From NCBI RefSeq assembly GCF_011064615.1, contig NZ_JAALJH010000060.1, positions 1 through 59,126 on the forward strand: a stretch of DNA of 59,126 nt, given 5' to 3'. Positions 37,101-45,093 of the stretch are shown here, in pieces. A model generated the notes under the pieces. That model made no database searches. It had not been told where the DNA came from and saw nothing but the letters and a program-made list of their open reading frames with translations. Position numbers and translations under genes: made by a program. The stretch is from Aquisphaera insulae. Lineage in GTDB: Bacteria > Planctomycetota > Planctomycetia > Isosphaerales > Isosphaeraceae. How positions within the stretch are numbered: the stretch's first letter is position 1; the number at the start of each line of letters is the position of its first letter.

Positions 37101-37247
37101 CGTCGCGGCGGGGTCGTCGCCCCTCGCCATCGCAGATGCGGTCCCGAACACGAGCGCAACCGCGGCGACGGTCGCGCCGGCGACCCCGAGCCGGCCCGGG
37201 GAAACCGAGGGCTCTGCGCGGCGGCCTGGTGCGGGAGGACGCGTCAT
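34167..37247 (-). CDS. PSD1/planctomycete cytochrome C, DUF1549, discoidin-like, DUF1553 protein
   Basis: A 1026-aa exported protein of the planctomycete cytochrome-C family. The signal sequence (about residues 15-41) is followed by haem motif CAKCH (Cys64, Cys67, His68) and DUF1549 with a second conserved CARCH. In place of the LamG domain seen in the 519 paralogue there is a discoidin/F5-8C-like beta domain (about 510-640, containing HLSEIEIL and IDGDPATAWG). DUF1553 is at the C-terminus, with SVANRVWQGHFG and PSHPELLDW. Such beta domains usually bind carbohydrate, so the two pairs may serve different glycans. It is divergent from the AAA ATPase gene across 281 bp. Confidence 0.9.
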   Translation of the reverse strand: MTRPPAPGRRAEPSVSPGRLGVAGATVAAVALVFGTASAMARGDDPAATAFFESKIRPVLVEHCAKCHGASAAAPKGGLRVDTREGLRRGGDSGPAVVAGKPEESLLLQAIARTGEVSAMPPKEPLPASIVADFRAWIARGAADPRDGMGAVASAASASGSGDWWSLRPLNRPDVPTVEGAGKGSDDVRNPIDAFLLAKLRAKGLTPQPEADRLTLIRRLCFDLTGLPPSPEEAEAFVRDADPRAYEKLVDRLLASPAFGERWARHWMDAIHFADTHGFEHDVFRPNAWRYRDYLIAAINRDTPWPRFIREQLAADVFYPDEPRLTAALGFLGAGPYDLSAASTAPTSFENLDRDDLVTQTMAAFVSATVHCARCHSHKFDPIPQEDYYALQAVFAGIGKGDLAYDEDAEVHRRRKQAHAMLAAAESGKADALLSTEARTMVARWEGSRGKPPAWAPLDAEVFVASDGSTLRKLNDGSLIAEGPRPERETYTVTIAATSAPRPIGAVRLDVLPDDALPAKGPGRAHNGNLHLSEIEILAFRPGAGTPERRTIRRASADWNQPDWGVARAIDGDPATAWGIFPRVGVSHFAVFELDGTLTLEPGARLVVVLKQLHGGSHLIGRFRLSSAATSGDAVVALPPDAERALRIEPGRRTPDQARAVAVAVLRLAAERELASLPAPVKVYAAGRTVEVDGKAATMDRPRVIRVLKRGDLSTPAAEVGPGALSAVTVLKPRFDAIPAGAGEGVRRASLADWLADPKNPLTWRSVANRVWQGHFGAGLCDTPSDFGRMGGLPSHPELLDWLAAEIRDDGGSLKSLHRLICTSAAYRRSSASVESSAAADPDNRLLWRMNRRRLDADGFRDAVLAVSGRIDRRAGGPGVAHFRTSPGPQVTPKVDYDAFDWDAPGAGRRSIYRVVWRGIPDPLMDALDFPDAALLTPSRGFSASPLQALSLLNNDFVLRQSEHLAARAQAAGPTAAGRIRAAFRIVVLREPTATEEAAFAALAGRHSLAAACRVLLNSNEFLFVD

Positions 37248-37528
37248 GGGGAGGACTCGTCGCGGGGGGGAAACGCGCGGAGACGCTGCGGGGGGAAATC
37301 GTATGCTCTCCCTACGGTATCACCGGAAGCCTGGCCGAGGTCAAGGGTTTTCGCCTTCGACTTCGGCCCGCGCGGAAAAGGTACGACCGCGGATAGAATT
37401 CGGCAGAGGTCTGGGGCGTGGAGGCGATGTGCGGCGGTTACAATGTCACGAGTCCACGCGGCGCGGGCCGAACTTCCCGCAGGTCGATCGAGGCGGCGGC
37501 GGCCTCGGCGACGCGACTCCATCGGGGT

Positions 37529-38779
37529 ATGACGATGCTGAAGCGGCTGCATGTTCAGTCTTTCAAATCGCTCTCCGACGTCGTCATCGATTTCCCTCGC
37601 CTGACGGTCCTCTTCGGCCCTAACGCCGCCGGCAAGAGTAACGTGCTGGATGCCGTGCAGGCCCTCTCGAGACTCGGGACCGAGCGAACGCTCGCCGACG
37701 GCCTCGCGGAGCCCATCCGGGGTTATCCCATCGAGGCATTCGCCTTTCCGCCCGGCGGCCTCCCCGAGCTGCTCTCGGCCCGAGAGGCCCGATTCAGCCT
37801 GGAAGCGGATCTGAGCGAGGGAAGGGACATCATTCGCTATCGGCTGGGGATCATGATCGAGCCCGGCTCGGGGCGGTTGGGCGTCCACGACGAGTATCTG
37901 TCTCAGCTCAACAGCCGGGGAGAGCCAAAAGGCAGGGCCGCCCTCGAGAAGGTCGGAGCCCAGATTCACATCCGTAGAAAGAGCAAGCCCGCTCACCCCC
38001 GGCAGGAGAACATCGGCCTGAATCATTCGATCCTCTCGGATCCTCGCCTGGGCGGGATCGAGTACCGCGCCATCGAGAAGACGCGGAATGAGCTCGCGGG
38101 ATGGAGGGTCTACTACCTGGACCCGAGGGTCGCCATGCGGTCCGCGCGGCCGCCGGAAGCCGTCGATGACATCGGCCTCCTCGGCGAATCCCTGGCGCCC
38201 TTCCTCTACCGGCTCAGGGCCGAGGAGCCGAAGAGGTATCAGAGCGTTCAGAGGACCCTCCGCACCCTGATACCCAGCATCACCTCGATGGGCGTCGACC
38301 TTGATCCGAAGCGCGGGACCCTCGACATTCACGTCGTCCAGGATGGCATCGACTACTCGTCGAGGATTCTCTCGGAGGGCACGCTCCGCGTGCTCGCCCT
38401 GGCGGCGATCGCGGCCAATCCCTGGGGAGGCTCCCTGATCGGTTTCGAGGAACCCGAGAACGGCGTCCATCCGCAGCGACTCGAGCTGATTGCGACTCTC
38501 CTCTGGAATCTCGCCCACGCGGAAGGCGAGCGGCAGAAGCAGGTGCTGGTGACAACGCATTCCCCCGTGTTCTGCGATGCCCTGCTGCGTATTCACGAGC
38601 AGCGGGAAGGCGAGTTCTCCCTTCTCAACGTGCGTCGCGACGAGGGGAAGAGCATCGTCATTCCGTTCGACTCTGCAGGGCCGCTCTTTCGGGACAAGGA
38701 CATCTCGAGTGCCCTGGAGGACGCCAATGACGACGGAGTCTTCGAGAAGCTCCTTCGACGAGGGCTGATCGATGCTTAA
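37529..38779 (+). CDS. AAA family ATPase, OLD/RecF-like
   Basis: A 416-aa ATPase of the AAA15/AAA21 group related to OLD nucleases and SMC/RecF heads. Walker A is GPNAAGKSN (residues 30-38). An ABC-like signature region includes SRILSEGTLRVLALAAI. Walker B is LIGFEEPENGVHP (Glu307/Glu308), and the H-loop region is TTHSPVFCD. OLD proteins carry a C-terminal TOPRIM nuclease; here the ATPase ends without one and the next gene supplies a candidate, overlapping by 8 bp. The start is ATG 37529 (37535 also possible); longer readings add a non-conserved tail. A TAGAAT at 37394-37399 could be its -10 box. Such pairs occur in phage-defence systems, for example PARIS with DUF4435; function here is inferred only. 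Confidence 0.85.
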   Translation: MTMLKRLHVQSFKSLSDVVIDFPRLTVLFGPNAAGKSNVLDAVQALSRLGTERTLADGLAEPIRGYPIEAFAFPPGGLPELLSAREARFSLEADLSEGRDIIRYRLGIMIEPGSGRLGVHDEYLSQLNSRGEPKGRAALEKVGAQIHIRRKSKPAHPRQENIGLNHSILSDPRLGGIEYRAIEKTRNELAGWRVYYLDPRVAMRSARPPEAVDDIGLLGESLAPFLYRLRAEEPKRYQSVQRTLRTLIPSITSMGVDLDPKRGTLDIHVVQDGIDYSSRILSEGTLRVLALAAIAANPWGGSLIGFEEPENGVHPQRLELIATLLWNLAHAEGERQKQVLVTTHSPVFCDALLRIHEQREGEFSLLNVRRDEGKSIVIPFDSAGPLFRDKDISSALEDANDDGVFEKLLRRGLIDA

Positions 38780-39371
38780 GATCGACCTCTTCGTGGAAGA
38801 CACGGCGCATCACCTGTTCGTCGCGGCACTGTTGACTCGCATGCTGACGGAGGCCAATCTCCGATTCCAGATCAACACGCGGAACGCGGTCGGCGGGCAC
38901 GGCAAGGCGATCAGCGAGCTGAAGCTCTACCAGAAGGCGGTCGGCAAGCACGCCCTCGGTCTGGCGATACCCGACCTCCTCGTCGTCACCATCGACGCCA
39001 ACTGCAAGGGTCTGGTCGAGGCCCGAGGCGAGGCCGAGAGCGCCGTCGATCGTAGCCTCGCCGCGGCGGTCGTCGTGGCCTGTCCCGATCCGCACGTCGA
39101 GCGCTGGTTCTTCGCCGATCCGGCGGCCTTCGGTCGCGTGGTGGGAGAGATCCCGAATCCCGGCAAGCGGAAGTGCGAGCGTAACGTCTACAAGACGCTC
39201 CTGCGCGAGTCCGTCCGGAAAAGCGGCCAGGTCCCCATCCTTGGGGGCCTCGAATTCGTTGAGGAGATCGTTGGCGCCTTGAATCTTCAGTCGGCCGCCA
39301 GGAACGAGCCGAGCCTGGGGCAGCTCATCGAGGGCATCCGGGCCTTCGCGTCTCAACATACAAGGACATGA
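38772..39371 (+). CDS. TOPRIM-like/DUF4276-like partner of the AAA ATPase
   Basis: A 199-aa protein whose start overlaps the ATPase gene by 8 bp, so translation is coupled. The N-terminal strand with an acidic residue (LFVEDTAHHLF, Glu9), a later strand LLVVTIDAN with Asp75, and a C-terminal PDPHVERWFFADP motif fit a small TOPRIM-like fold as in DUF4276 proteins, which often accompany AAA ATPases. TOPRIM needs Glu and a DxD pair; here the pair is D-x-N, so metal binding may be altered. The assignment rests on motif shape only. The likely role is the effector of an OLD-like two-gene system. Confidence 0.6.
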   Translation: MLKIDLFVEDTAHHLFVAALLTRMLTEANLRFQINTRNAVGGHGKAISELKLYQKAVGKHALGLAIPDLLVVTIDANCKGLVEARGEAESAVDRSLAAAVVVACPDPHVERWFFADPAAFGRVVGEIPNPGKRKCERNVYKTLLRESVRKSGQVPILGGLEFVEEIVGALNLQSAARNEPSLGQLIEGIRAFASQHTRT

Positions 39372-39387
39372 CCAGCAGGTAACTTCC

Positions 39388-40074
39388 ATGACCATCGCGA
39401 GGCGAATCACCTTCGGCACCGCGAATGCGACACGACCGGCCGGGCTGACGAAGTTCGGCGGGCAGCCGGACTGGCGAGAAGAGCCGCGGTGGCCCCTCAG
39501 CCGGACGACGGGAAAGCCCATGCGTTTCATCGCCCAGATCGCGCTGGAGCCCCCCGCATTCCGCGGGACGGGAGGGGCCATGGCTTACCTCTTCATGACG
39601 GACGAGGAGGACGGCGAATACGTGGACGGGACGTGGGAGCCGGATGGCGGCGAGAATGCGGTCGTCATCCAGCCGGGCGAGTATGAGGGCGCCGTCACGC
39701 CCCTTCGCTCAGGGCCGACGCTCTACCGGATGGTGGAGGTCCCCGGCGAGCCTCGCCTTCATCCCGAGTCGGTGGAATTCCCCGTCGAGTTGACCGCCGT
39801 GGAGGAGCCCGCGTTCCAGCCGCAGTCGGCTCAGATGCTCTGGACCAAGGAGCAGGTCGGCGAGTACGAGGCGTCGCTCCAGGGGAACAAGGTTGGCGGC
39901 TCCCCGCTCTTCCTCCAGAACGATGAGTTCCCTGAGGGCCAGGGCTGGAAGCTCCTCTTGCAGTTGGATTCCGCGACCGTCCCCTTCTACGTTAACTTCG
40001 GCGATGCGGGCATCGCCTATGCCTTCGTCAACGCCGAAGAAACGCGAGGGAAGCTGCTCTGGCAGTGCTGCTGA
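39388..40074 (+). CDS. DUF1963/YwqG-like protein
   Basis: A 228-aa cytoplasmic protein. The start has the YwqG-type sequence KFGGQPDW followed by WPLS; the end has KLLLQLDS and VNFGDAGIAYAFVN, the two most conserved blocks of the DUF1963 family, whose function is unknown. It begins 16 bp after the TOPRIM-like gene and is thus a probable third gene of that operon. DUF1963 proteins are mostly immunity- or housekeeping-like SMI1-neighbour proteins, so it could be an accessory or simply a passenger. ATG 39388 is the natural start. Confidence 0.7.
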   Translation: MTIARRITFGTANATRPAGLTKFGGQPDWREEPRWPLSRTTGKPMRFIAQIALEPPAFRGTGGAMAYLFMTDEEDGEYVDGTWEPDGGENAVVIQPGEYEGAVTPLRSGPTLYRMVEVPGEPRLHPESVEFPVELTAVEEPAFQPQSAQMLWTKEQVGEYEASLQGNKVGGSPLFLQNDEFPEGQGWKLLLQLDSATVPFYVNFGDAGIAYAFVNAEETRGKLLWQCC

Positions 40075-40255
40075 GCGGGCGAGCCGATACCAGCCTCGAC
40101 ATCGCCATCGCCCGAACCACGCGCGGTCGGAGATTCCGCCGGTCCGGTGAATCTCCTGGGCTCGGGATTTGCATTCTCTTGCTGCTGCCGGAGGAAGAGA
40201 AACCGCAGGCCACCGCCCGTGCCGAAATCCCGAGTGAGGGAGGACCCATCCGACC

Positions 40256-41362
40256 ATGGCAGCCGACGACTTCACGATCGGGGTCGAGGAGGAGTACCAG
40301 ATCATCAACCCCGAGACGCGTGAGCTCCGCCCGCGGGTCGCGCGGGTGCTGCCGAAGGCGCGGGAGGACCTCGGCGACGAGGTGACCAACGAGTTCTACC
40401 AGTCGCAGATCGAGATCGGCACGCCCGTCTGCCGGACCCTGGCGGACGTCCGCGCGGAGCTCGTCCGGCTGCGGCGGGGCGTGGTCGCCGCGGCGGAGAG
40501 GGACGGCAGCCGGATCGCGGCGGCGGGGACGCATCCCTTCTCCACCTGGGAAGGACAGCCGATCACGCCCAAGCCGCGGTACTTCGAGCTTCACGACGAC
40601 TTCCAGCAGCTCGCCCGGGAGCAGATCATCTTCGGCTGCCATGTTCACGTCGGCATCGCCGACCGCGAGGAGGCCGTCCAGGCGATGAACCGGTGCCGCC
40701 CGTGGCTGGCGCCGATCATCGCGCTGTCGGCGAGCTCCCCGTTCTGGCTCGGGGCCGAGACGGGATACGCCTCGTATCGGACGCAGCTCTTCTCCCGATG
40801 GCCGATGACCGGGACGCCGCAGGTCTTCGCCTCCCGGGCCGAGTACGACGCGTGCGTCGCCTCGCTGGTCGCCGTGGGGATGATCCCCGACGCGTCCAAG
40901 ATCTACTGGGACGTCCGGCTCTCCTCGCACGTCGAGACGCTCGAGTTCCGGATCGCCGACGTCTGCCCGACGATCGACGAGGCCGTGATGATCGCCGGCC
41001 TCTGCCGGGCGCTGGCCCGCTCCTGCGTCGAGCAGCATCGCCGGGGCCTCCCCCTGGAACCGGTCCGGCCGGAGCTGCTGGACGCCGCCCGCTGGCGGGC
41101 CTCGCGGTTCGGCCTCGACGGCGAATTGATCGACGTCCTCGCCGTGAAATCGGTCCCGGCCCGCTCCCTGATCGAGGCCATGCTGGAGTTCCTCCACCCC
41201 GCCCTGGAGTCGTCCGGAGATTGGCAGGAGGTGTCGCGGCTGGTCAATCGGACGCTCGAGCAGGGCAACGGGGCCAAACGTCAACTCTGGGCGTTCGCCC
41301 AGGGGGGCCGGCTCGAGGACGTCATCGACCTGGTGCTGGGGGAGACGAGTCGAGGGCTGTGA
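40256..41362 (+). CDS. ybdK: YbdK-type carboxylate-amine ligase (glutamate-cysteine ligase family 2)
   Basis: A 368-aa member of the GCS2 family. It begins with the diagnostic FTIGVEEEYQIINPETREL, then YQSQIEIGTPVCRT, FGCHVHVGIADRE and LSASSPFWLG. The late blocks LRLSSH-like (DVRLSSHVETLEFRIADVCPT) and RPELLDAARWRASRFGLDG are typical of YbdK. YbdK has weak gamma-glutamyl-cysteine synthetase activity in E. coli, and its true substrate is uncertain. GGGAGGA precedes ATG 40256. The gene is convergent with the PDZ-protein gene, 14 bp apart. Confidence 0.9.
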   Translation: MAADDFTIGVEEEYQIINPETRELRPRVARVLPKAREDLGDEVTNEFYQSQIEIGTPVCRTLADVRAELVRLRRGVVAAAERDGSRIAAAGTHPFSTWEGQPITPKPRYFELHDDFQQLAREQIIFGCHVHVGIADREEAVQAMNRCRPWLAPIIALSASSPFWLGAETGYASYRTQLFSRWPMTGTPQVFASRAEYDACVASLVAVGMIPDASKIYWDVRLSSHVETLEFRIADVCPTIDEAVMIAGLCRALARSCVEQHRRGLPLEPVRPELLDAARWRASRFGLDGELIDVLAVKSVPARSLIEAMLEFLHPALESSGDWQEVSRLVNRTLEQGNGAKRQLWAFAQGGRLEDVIDLVLGETSRGL

Positions 41363-41376
41363 GGAGGTCCGCCGGG

Positions 41377-43017
41377 TCAGGGCGAGTGGCGATCCGGAGG
41401 GACGTTCGCCACGGGATGGCCGGGCGTGGCGGCCGTGGGGACCACGTTGAGCGGGGGTACGCCGGGTGGCGGCGGCTTGCGATCGGCGACGGCCGGGGTG
41501 GGGGCGTTCGGGACCGGCGTCGGGTTCGGGCTCGCGCCGGCCGCGGCCTGGGCCGGGCTCGCGTCGGGGCGGCTGGAGGTCCTCAGCTCCATGGAGATCG
41601 GCCGTCGTTCGGCGCCGAGGCCGCGGATGATGTCGAGCCGGACGAGGGCCTGCGACGGGAGCCGGTCGAGCCGATCGGTGAGGTCGCTCGGGGATCGGAC
41701 GGGCTGGTCGTCGATGGCGACGATCAGGTCCCCCGCGCGGAGCCCGGCGGTGGCGGCGGGACTTCCCTTGATCACCTCCTGGAGCGCCGCCCCCTCGGCC
41801 AGCGGGTTGTCCGCGGCCTCGGCGGCGCCGGCGGCGGGCTCGAGGCGCACCCCCAGATAGGCCCGATCCACGTGGCCGTGCGCCCGGAGCTGGTCGGCGA
41901 CCCAGAGCAGGTCCCGGGCGGCGATCGCGAAGCCGAAATCGCTGTCGCGATCGCGATCCCGGTCTCGAGCCCGGGGGGCCTGGTCCGCGGCCTCACCGGC
42001 GGCGGGGGGGGCCAGGCCGCTGCGGATCAGGCCCAGCAACTGGCCCCGCTGGTTGGTCACCGCCGCGCCGCTGTCCCCCGGGTAGATCCGGGCCTGGACC
42101 TGGATCAGGCCGCCGAGCTGGCGGACCCCCAGCTTGAGGGCGCGGTCCAGGCCGGTGACATAGCCGCGGCTCACCGTGTGGCCCAGGCCGAACGCGTTGC
42201 CGGTGACGAAGACCTGGCCGCCCAGCACCGGCTCCTCCGCGGCGATCTCGATCGGCTTGACGGCACGGGCCGGGATCTGGAGCAGCGTCAGCCCGCTCTC
42301 GGGGTCGTACGCCACCCAGTGGGCCAGGTGCCGTCGCCCCGCCACGTCCCGCGCCACGATCGGCGAGGGGGGCGCGGGGGCTGCAGCGGGGGGCGCGGGC
42401 GGGGCGGCGGGCGAGGCCGCGGGGGTGGGGGCGGGGGCCGGTGTCGCCGCGACGGCCACCGTCGGGCGATCGATGCGGACCGAGAGGAGGTCGCCGCTCG
42501 CGTTGATCACCACGCCGCAGGCCATCCTTCGCGAGCCGTTCGAGGCCTCCGCCGAGGTGTATTCCAGGGAGACCACCGAGGCCCTCGCCCGGGCCATGCC
42601 CGCCCCGATCAGCCGCTCGAGCCGCTCCATGGTGGCGAAGAGCGCGGCGGAATCGTCGCGGTCGCTGTCGCCCTGATCGCGGTCCCGCTTCCGATGCCGG
42701 CCCGAAGCCGTCGGGAGGGGCTCTTCCGGCGTGGTGGCGGACCGGTCTGCGACCGATCCTGCGCCCGGATCGGGCTCGACGGCGCGGCTTGCGTTGGAAC
42801 TCGCGGTCGCGCCCGGGTCCGACACCGGCCCGGAACCATTCGTCAAGGCTTGGGCCTCGGGATGATCGCCGACCGCGGGCGCCGCGGGCCGCGGCGGCCA
42901 GGGCCAGGCCCCCCGCTGGAAGCCGGCCCCCAGCGCCGCGGCGAGGGCCAGGGCGAGGCCGCAAATCGCGATCCTCGCGGCAAGCCGCGTCATCCTGGAG
43001 GGTCCGGAGGTGGGCAT
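41377..43017 (-). CDS. HtrA/DegS-like PDZ protein with degraded catalytic triad
   Basis: A 546-aa membrane-anchored trypsin-fold protein (TM about residues 11-33), then a polar linker (34-125), the protease-like domain (about 140-345) and a PDZ domain (about 385-480) with a Pro-rich tail. Compared with DegS, Ser316 is kept (GDSGAAV), but the His position is Ile182 (GDLLSVRI for GYIITNKH) and the Asp position is Gly242 (SGLTLLQI for TDLAVLKI). An Ala/Pro stretch (190-219) splits the domain. It is probably a non-catalytic, peptide-binding sensor. ATG 43017 has AGGAA upstream. It lies 31 bp downstream of the anti-sigma gene in one operon, echoing the RpoE-RseA-DegS system but probably without cleavage. 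Confidence 0.8.
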   Translation of the reverse strand: MPTSGPSRMTRLAARIAICGLALALAAALGAGFQRGAWPWPPRPAAPAVGDHPEAQALTNGSGPVSDPGATASSNASRAVEPDPGAGSVADRSATTPEEPLPTASGRHRKRDRDQGDSDRDDSAALFATMERLERLIGAGMARARASVVSLEYTSAEASNGSRRMACGVVINASGDLLSVRIDRPTVAVAATPAPAPTPAASPAAPPAPPAAAPAPPSPIVARDVAGRRHLAHWVAYDPESGLTLLQIPARAVKPIEIAAEEPVLGGQVFVTGNAFGLGHTVSRGYVTGLDRALKLGVRQLGGLIQVQARIYPGDSGAAVTNQRGQLLGLIRSGLAPPAAGEAADQAPRARDRDRDRDSDFGFAIAARDLLWVADQLRAHGHVDRAYLGVRLEPAAGAAEAADNPLAEGAALQEVIKGSPAATAGLRAGDLIVAIDDQPVRSPSDLTDRLDRLPSQALVRLDIIRGLGAERRPISMELRTSSRPDASPAQAAAGASPNPTPVPNAPTPAVADRKPPPPGVPPLNVVPTAATPGHPVANVPPDRHSP

Positions 43018-43048
43018 CGCCGATTCCTGTCCCGCGAGGCCCTTCTGC

Positions 43049-44002
43049 TCAGTAGGCCGGCTTGCCGCCGCGAGCCTCTGGGGGCATCGGGGTACCGTGC
43101 TCGAGATCGAAGGCATACTGCATGGATGGCGAGGAGCTCGTGGCCGCGGTGGCGGCGGCGGTTGCCGTGCCCGTGGGGCGCGAGCCGGCGGTCGAGGGCC
43201 CCTCGGCGGCCGCGGAAAGAGTCGGCCGCGCCTGGACGAGCGAGTTGGAGGCATGCAGGTCGGTCAGCGCCGCGGCGGCGGTCACGACGTCCTCGGAGAC
43301 CACGGACGGCCGTTCGGGACGCGGCAGGGGGACGGCGGCGGCGGCGATCCGGACCTCCGCGGCGGTCCGCGCCCGGTCCGCCGTCGCAATGGCCACCAGC
43401 CCCGCGATCATCCCCAGCCCCATGGCGAGCCCGAATCCGAGCCGCAAATGCCGGGCTTGATGGGAGTTGAGCCGGGCCGATTCGAGAGCGTCGAGGCCAT
43501 CCCGGAGCCGCGAGGCCGCGCGATCGGCCCGCCGGGTGAACGCCTCGGCCAGGGTGTCCCGGCTCCAGGCGAGTTGGAGGGGGAGCTCGTCGCGGACGAG
43601 CCTGGCTCGGCCGCAGGCCCGGTCGATCACGCCCCGGACGCCTTCCGGGCAGGCCCCGCGCCAGAGCCGGCGCCACCAGGCGCGACCCTCGGCCTGCTGG
43701 CGGCGAATCCGGTCCTCCACCCCGGCCAGGACCGAGGGGGCGTGGCCGGCCGCCATGACCGGGGCCCACGGCTCCGCGGCGATCGCGCCCAGGATGGACA
43801 TCGCCCGCCCCAGGCTCTCCCTCCGACTCCGACAGCCAGCGCATCCTGCGAGGTGTTGGTCGATCCGGGCGCGGTCCGCGGCACTCACCTCGCATCCCTC
43901 GGCGGCGACGCCGTCGGCGTCCTCCACCAGGAGCGGGAGCCGCTCACGCACCCATTCGCAACACGATCGGCCCATGTTCACGCCTTTGTCGGTTTCAACC
44001 AT
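43049..44002 (-). CDS. zinc-finger transmembrane anti-sigma factor
   Basis: A 317-aa predicted anti-sigma factor. The N-terminal ZAS motif is HxxxCxxC (His50, Cys54, Cys57). A helical cytoplasmic region (60-185) precedes one TM helix (about 187-208, GFGLAMGLGMIAGLVAIATA) and a ~110-aa low-complexity extracytoplasmic Ser/Ala/Thr/Pro domain. It should hold the sigma factor at the membrane until a signal releases it. ATG 44002 overlaps the sigma gene's stop by 8 bp, giving coupled 1:1 synthesis. ATG 43975 is an alternative. The next gene encodes a DegS-like protein that could contact the extracytoplasmic part. Confidence 0.8.
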   Translation of the reverse strand: MVETDKGVNMGRSCCEWVRERLPLLVEDADGVAAEGCEVSAADRARIDQHLAGCAGCRSRRESLGRAMSILGAIAAEPWAPVMAAGHAPSVLAGVEDRIRRQQAEGRAWWRRLWRGACPEGVRGVIDRACGRARLVRDELPLQLAWSRDTLAEAFTRRADRAASRLRDGLDALESARLNSHQARHLRLGFGLAMGLGMIAGLVAIATADRARTAAEVRIAAAAVPLPRPERPSVVSEDVVTAAAALTDLHASNSLVQARPTLSAAAEGPSTAGSRPTGTATAAATAATSSSPSMQYAFDLEHGTPMPPEARGGKPAY

Positions 44003-44756
44003 CCCTGGCCTCCCGCCCCGCCTCATCCTGTCGGCGTTGCCAGATTTCGCGGAATTTCTCGCGTGCCTTGGAAAGCCGCCACCGGACGGTCGCCTCCTGC
44101 CGGCCCACGATCGCCGCGACCTCCGACGAGGAGAACCCCTCGAGGTCCCGCAGCACCAGGATCGTCCGGTAGGAAACGGGCATCATGGCCAGGACGTGAT
44201 GGACCTCCTGGGCCAGCTCGATCCGGATCCTCGGGTCCGGGTCGGGGAGCTCGAACGGCAGCCGGTCATCCCCCCGCAAGCGGTCGATGGAAGCCGGCGG
44301 CGACGACTCGGGTCGGTTCCGCCTCAGGCTGTCCAGGCCGAGGTTCACGCCCACCCGGAACAACCAGGGGCCGAACCGCCGGGCCGTGTCGAACCGCTCC
44401 AGCCGGTTGTACACGCGAAAGAACGTCTCCTGGGCGAGATCACGCGCCAGCTCGGGATCGCGGACCAACCGCGCCAGCACCCTCGTCAATTTCCGCTCAT
44501 AGCGGCGGACGAGGACGGCGAAGGCCGCATGGTCATGGCGTCGCGCACGCTCCACCAGCCACGCGTCGTTCAGGTTGGTCTCGTCGTCGAGCCCCTGGCC
44601 CGAGATCGATACCGATCCGGCGTGCGGTGTGGAAGGCGAGGAGGAAGCCCCGAATTCCTCGGGCGTCATCACGCCCGGCCGATCCTGAGCCGTCCCTTCG
44701 ACCTGGCCGTCGGCGTCGGGCAAGGGCCCGGTTGCAACCGACTCCCGCATTCGCAT
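43995..44756 (-). CDS. ECF RNA polymerase sigma factor
   Basis: A 253-aa sigma-70 family ECF factor. Region 2 (about 75-145) includes RDLAQETFFRVYNRLERFD and WLFRVGVNLGLDSLRR. Region 4 (about 185-245) has MMPVSYRTILVLRDLEGFSSSEVAAI and the helix-turn-helix ATVRWRLSKAREKF. A ~70-residue unstructured N-terminal extension precedes region 2. ATG 44756 is chosen because GAGGAGATC is directly upstream. The operon continues with its anti-sigma factor and a DegS-like protein. A palindromic hairpin at 44786-44806 in the leader region may be involved in control. Confidence 0.9.
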   Translation of the reverse strand: MRMRESVATGPLPDADGQVEGTAQDRPGVMTPEEFGASSSPSTPHAGSVSISGQGLDDETNLNDAWLVERARRHDHAAFAVLVRRYERKLTRVLARLVRDPELARDLAQETFFRVYNRLERFDTARRFGPWLFRVGVNLGLDSLRRNRPESSPPASIDRLRGDDRLPFELPDPDPRIRIELAQEVHHVLAMMPVSYRTILVLRDLEGFSSSEVAAIVGRQEATVRWRLSKAREKFREIWQRRQDEAGREARDG

Positions 44757-45093
44757 GATCTCCTCAGGTGTTTTATGATACGAATCGCCAACGAGCAACG
44801 TTGGCGGTTTTTTCCCGGAAAATACTCGCGTGCAATTCCAGCGCCGGCATCCCGTCCGGTGGCCTGACGGCCCCCGTTCGTTCGACCGAACATCTTGAGC
44901 TCGCAGGGATTCCGTCGCAATTTCGGGCTCGTCCGCGGGCTCGAGGCGGGCGCGATCCGTGGGCACGGATGCCTTGCCCCCGGGCCCGGGAACCTCGATG
45001 ATTGGGCCAGCGCTGCCGATTGTCAACGCCCCGCCCGATCCGCCACCCGGGGCGTGGGGACCTGCGGAACCGAGCGGAGGACGCCGTAAGGCC
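44757..45093. other. intergenic region between divergent sigma and GNAT genes
   Basis: 337 bp. The left 60 bp hold the sigma-gene ribosome-binding site, a TATCAT (reverse strand, 44775-44780) and the hairpin at 44786-44813. Nothing recognisable lies in the rest. Confidence 0.5.
44786..44813 (+). promoter_or_regulatory. hairpin with T-run, or sigma-gene operator
   Basis: CGCCAACG-AGCAA-CGTTGGCG followed by GTTTTTT reads as an intrinsic terminator on the plus strand, but no plus-strand gene precedes it. On the minus strand the palindrome lies 30-50 nt ahead of the sigma start, where it could be an operator or leader structure. Confidence 0.45.

Noticed and set aside
40693..43470. 925-codon plus-strand frame spanning the ligase and PDZ genes
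   Set aside because: Crosses three real genes on both strands and is Gly/Arg-rich without domain features.
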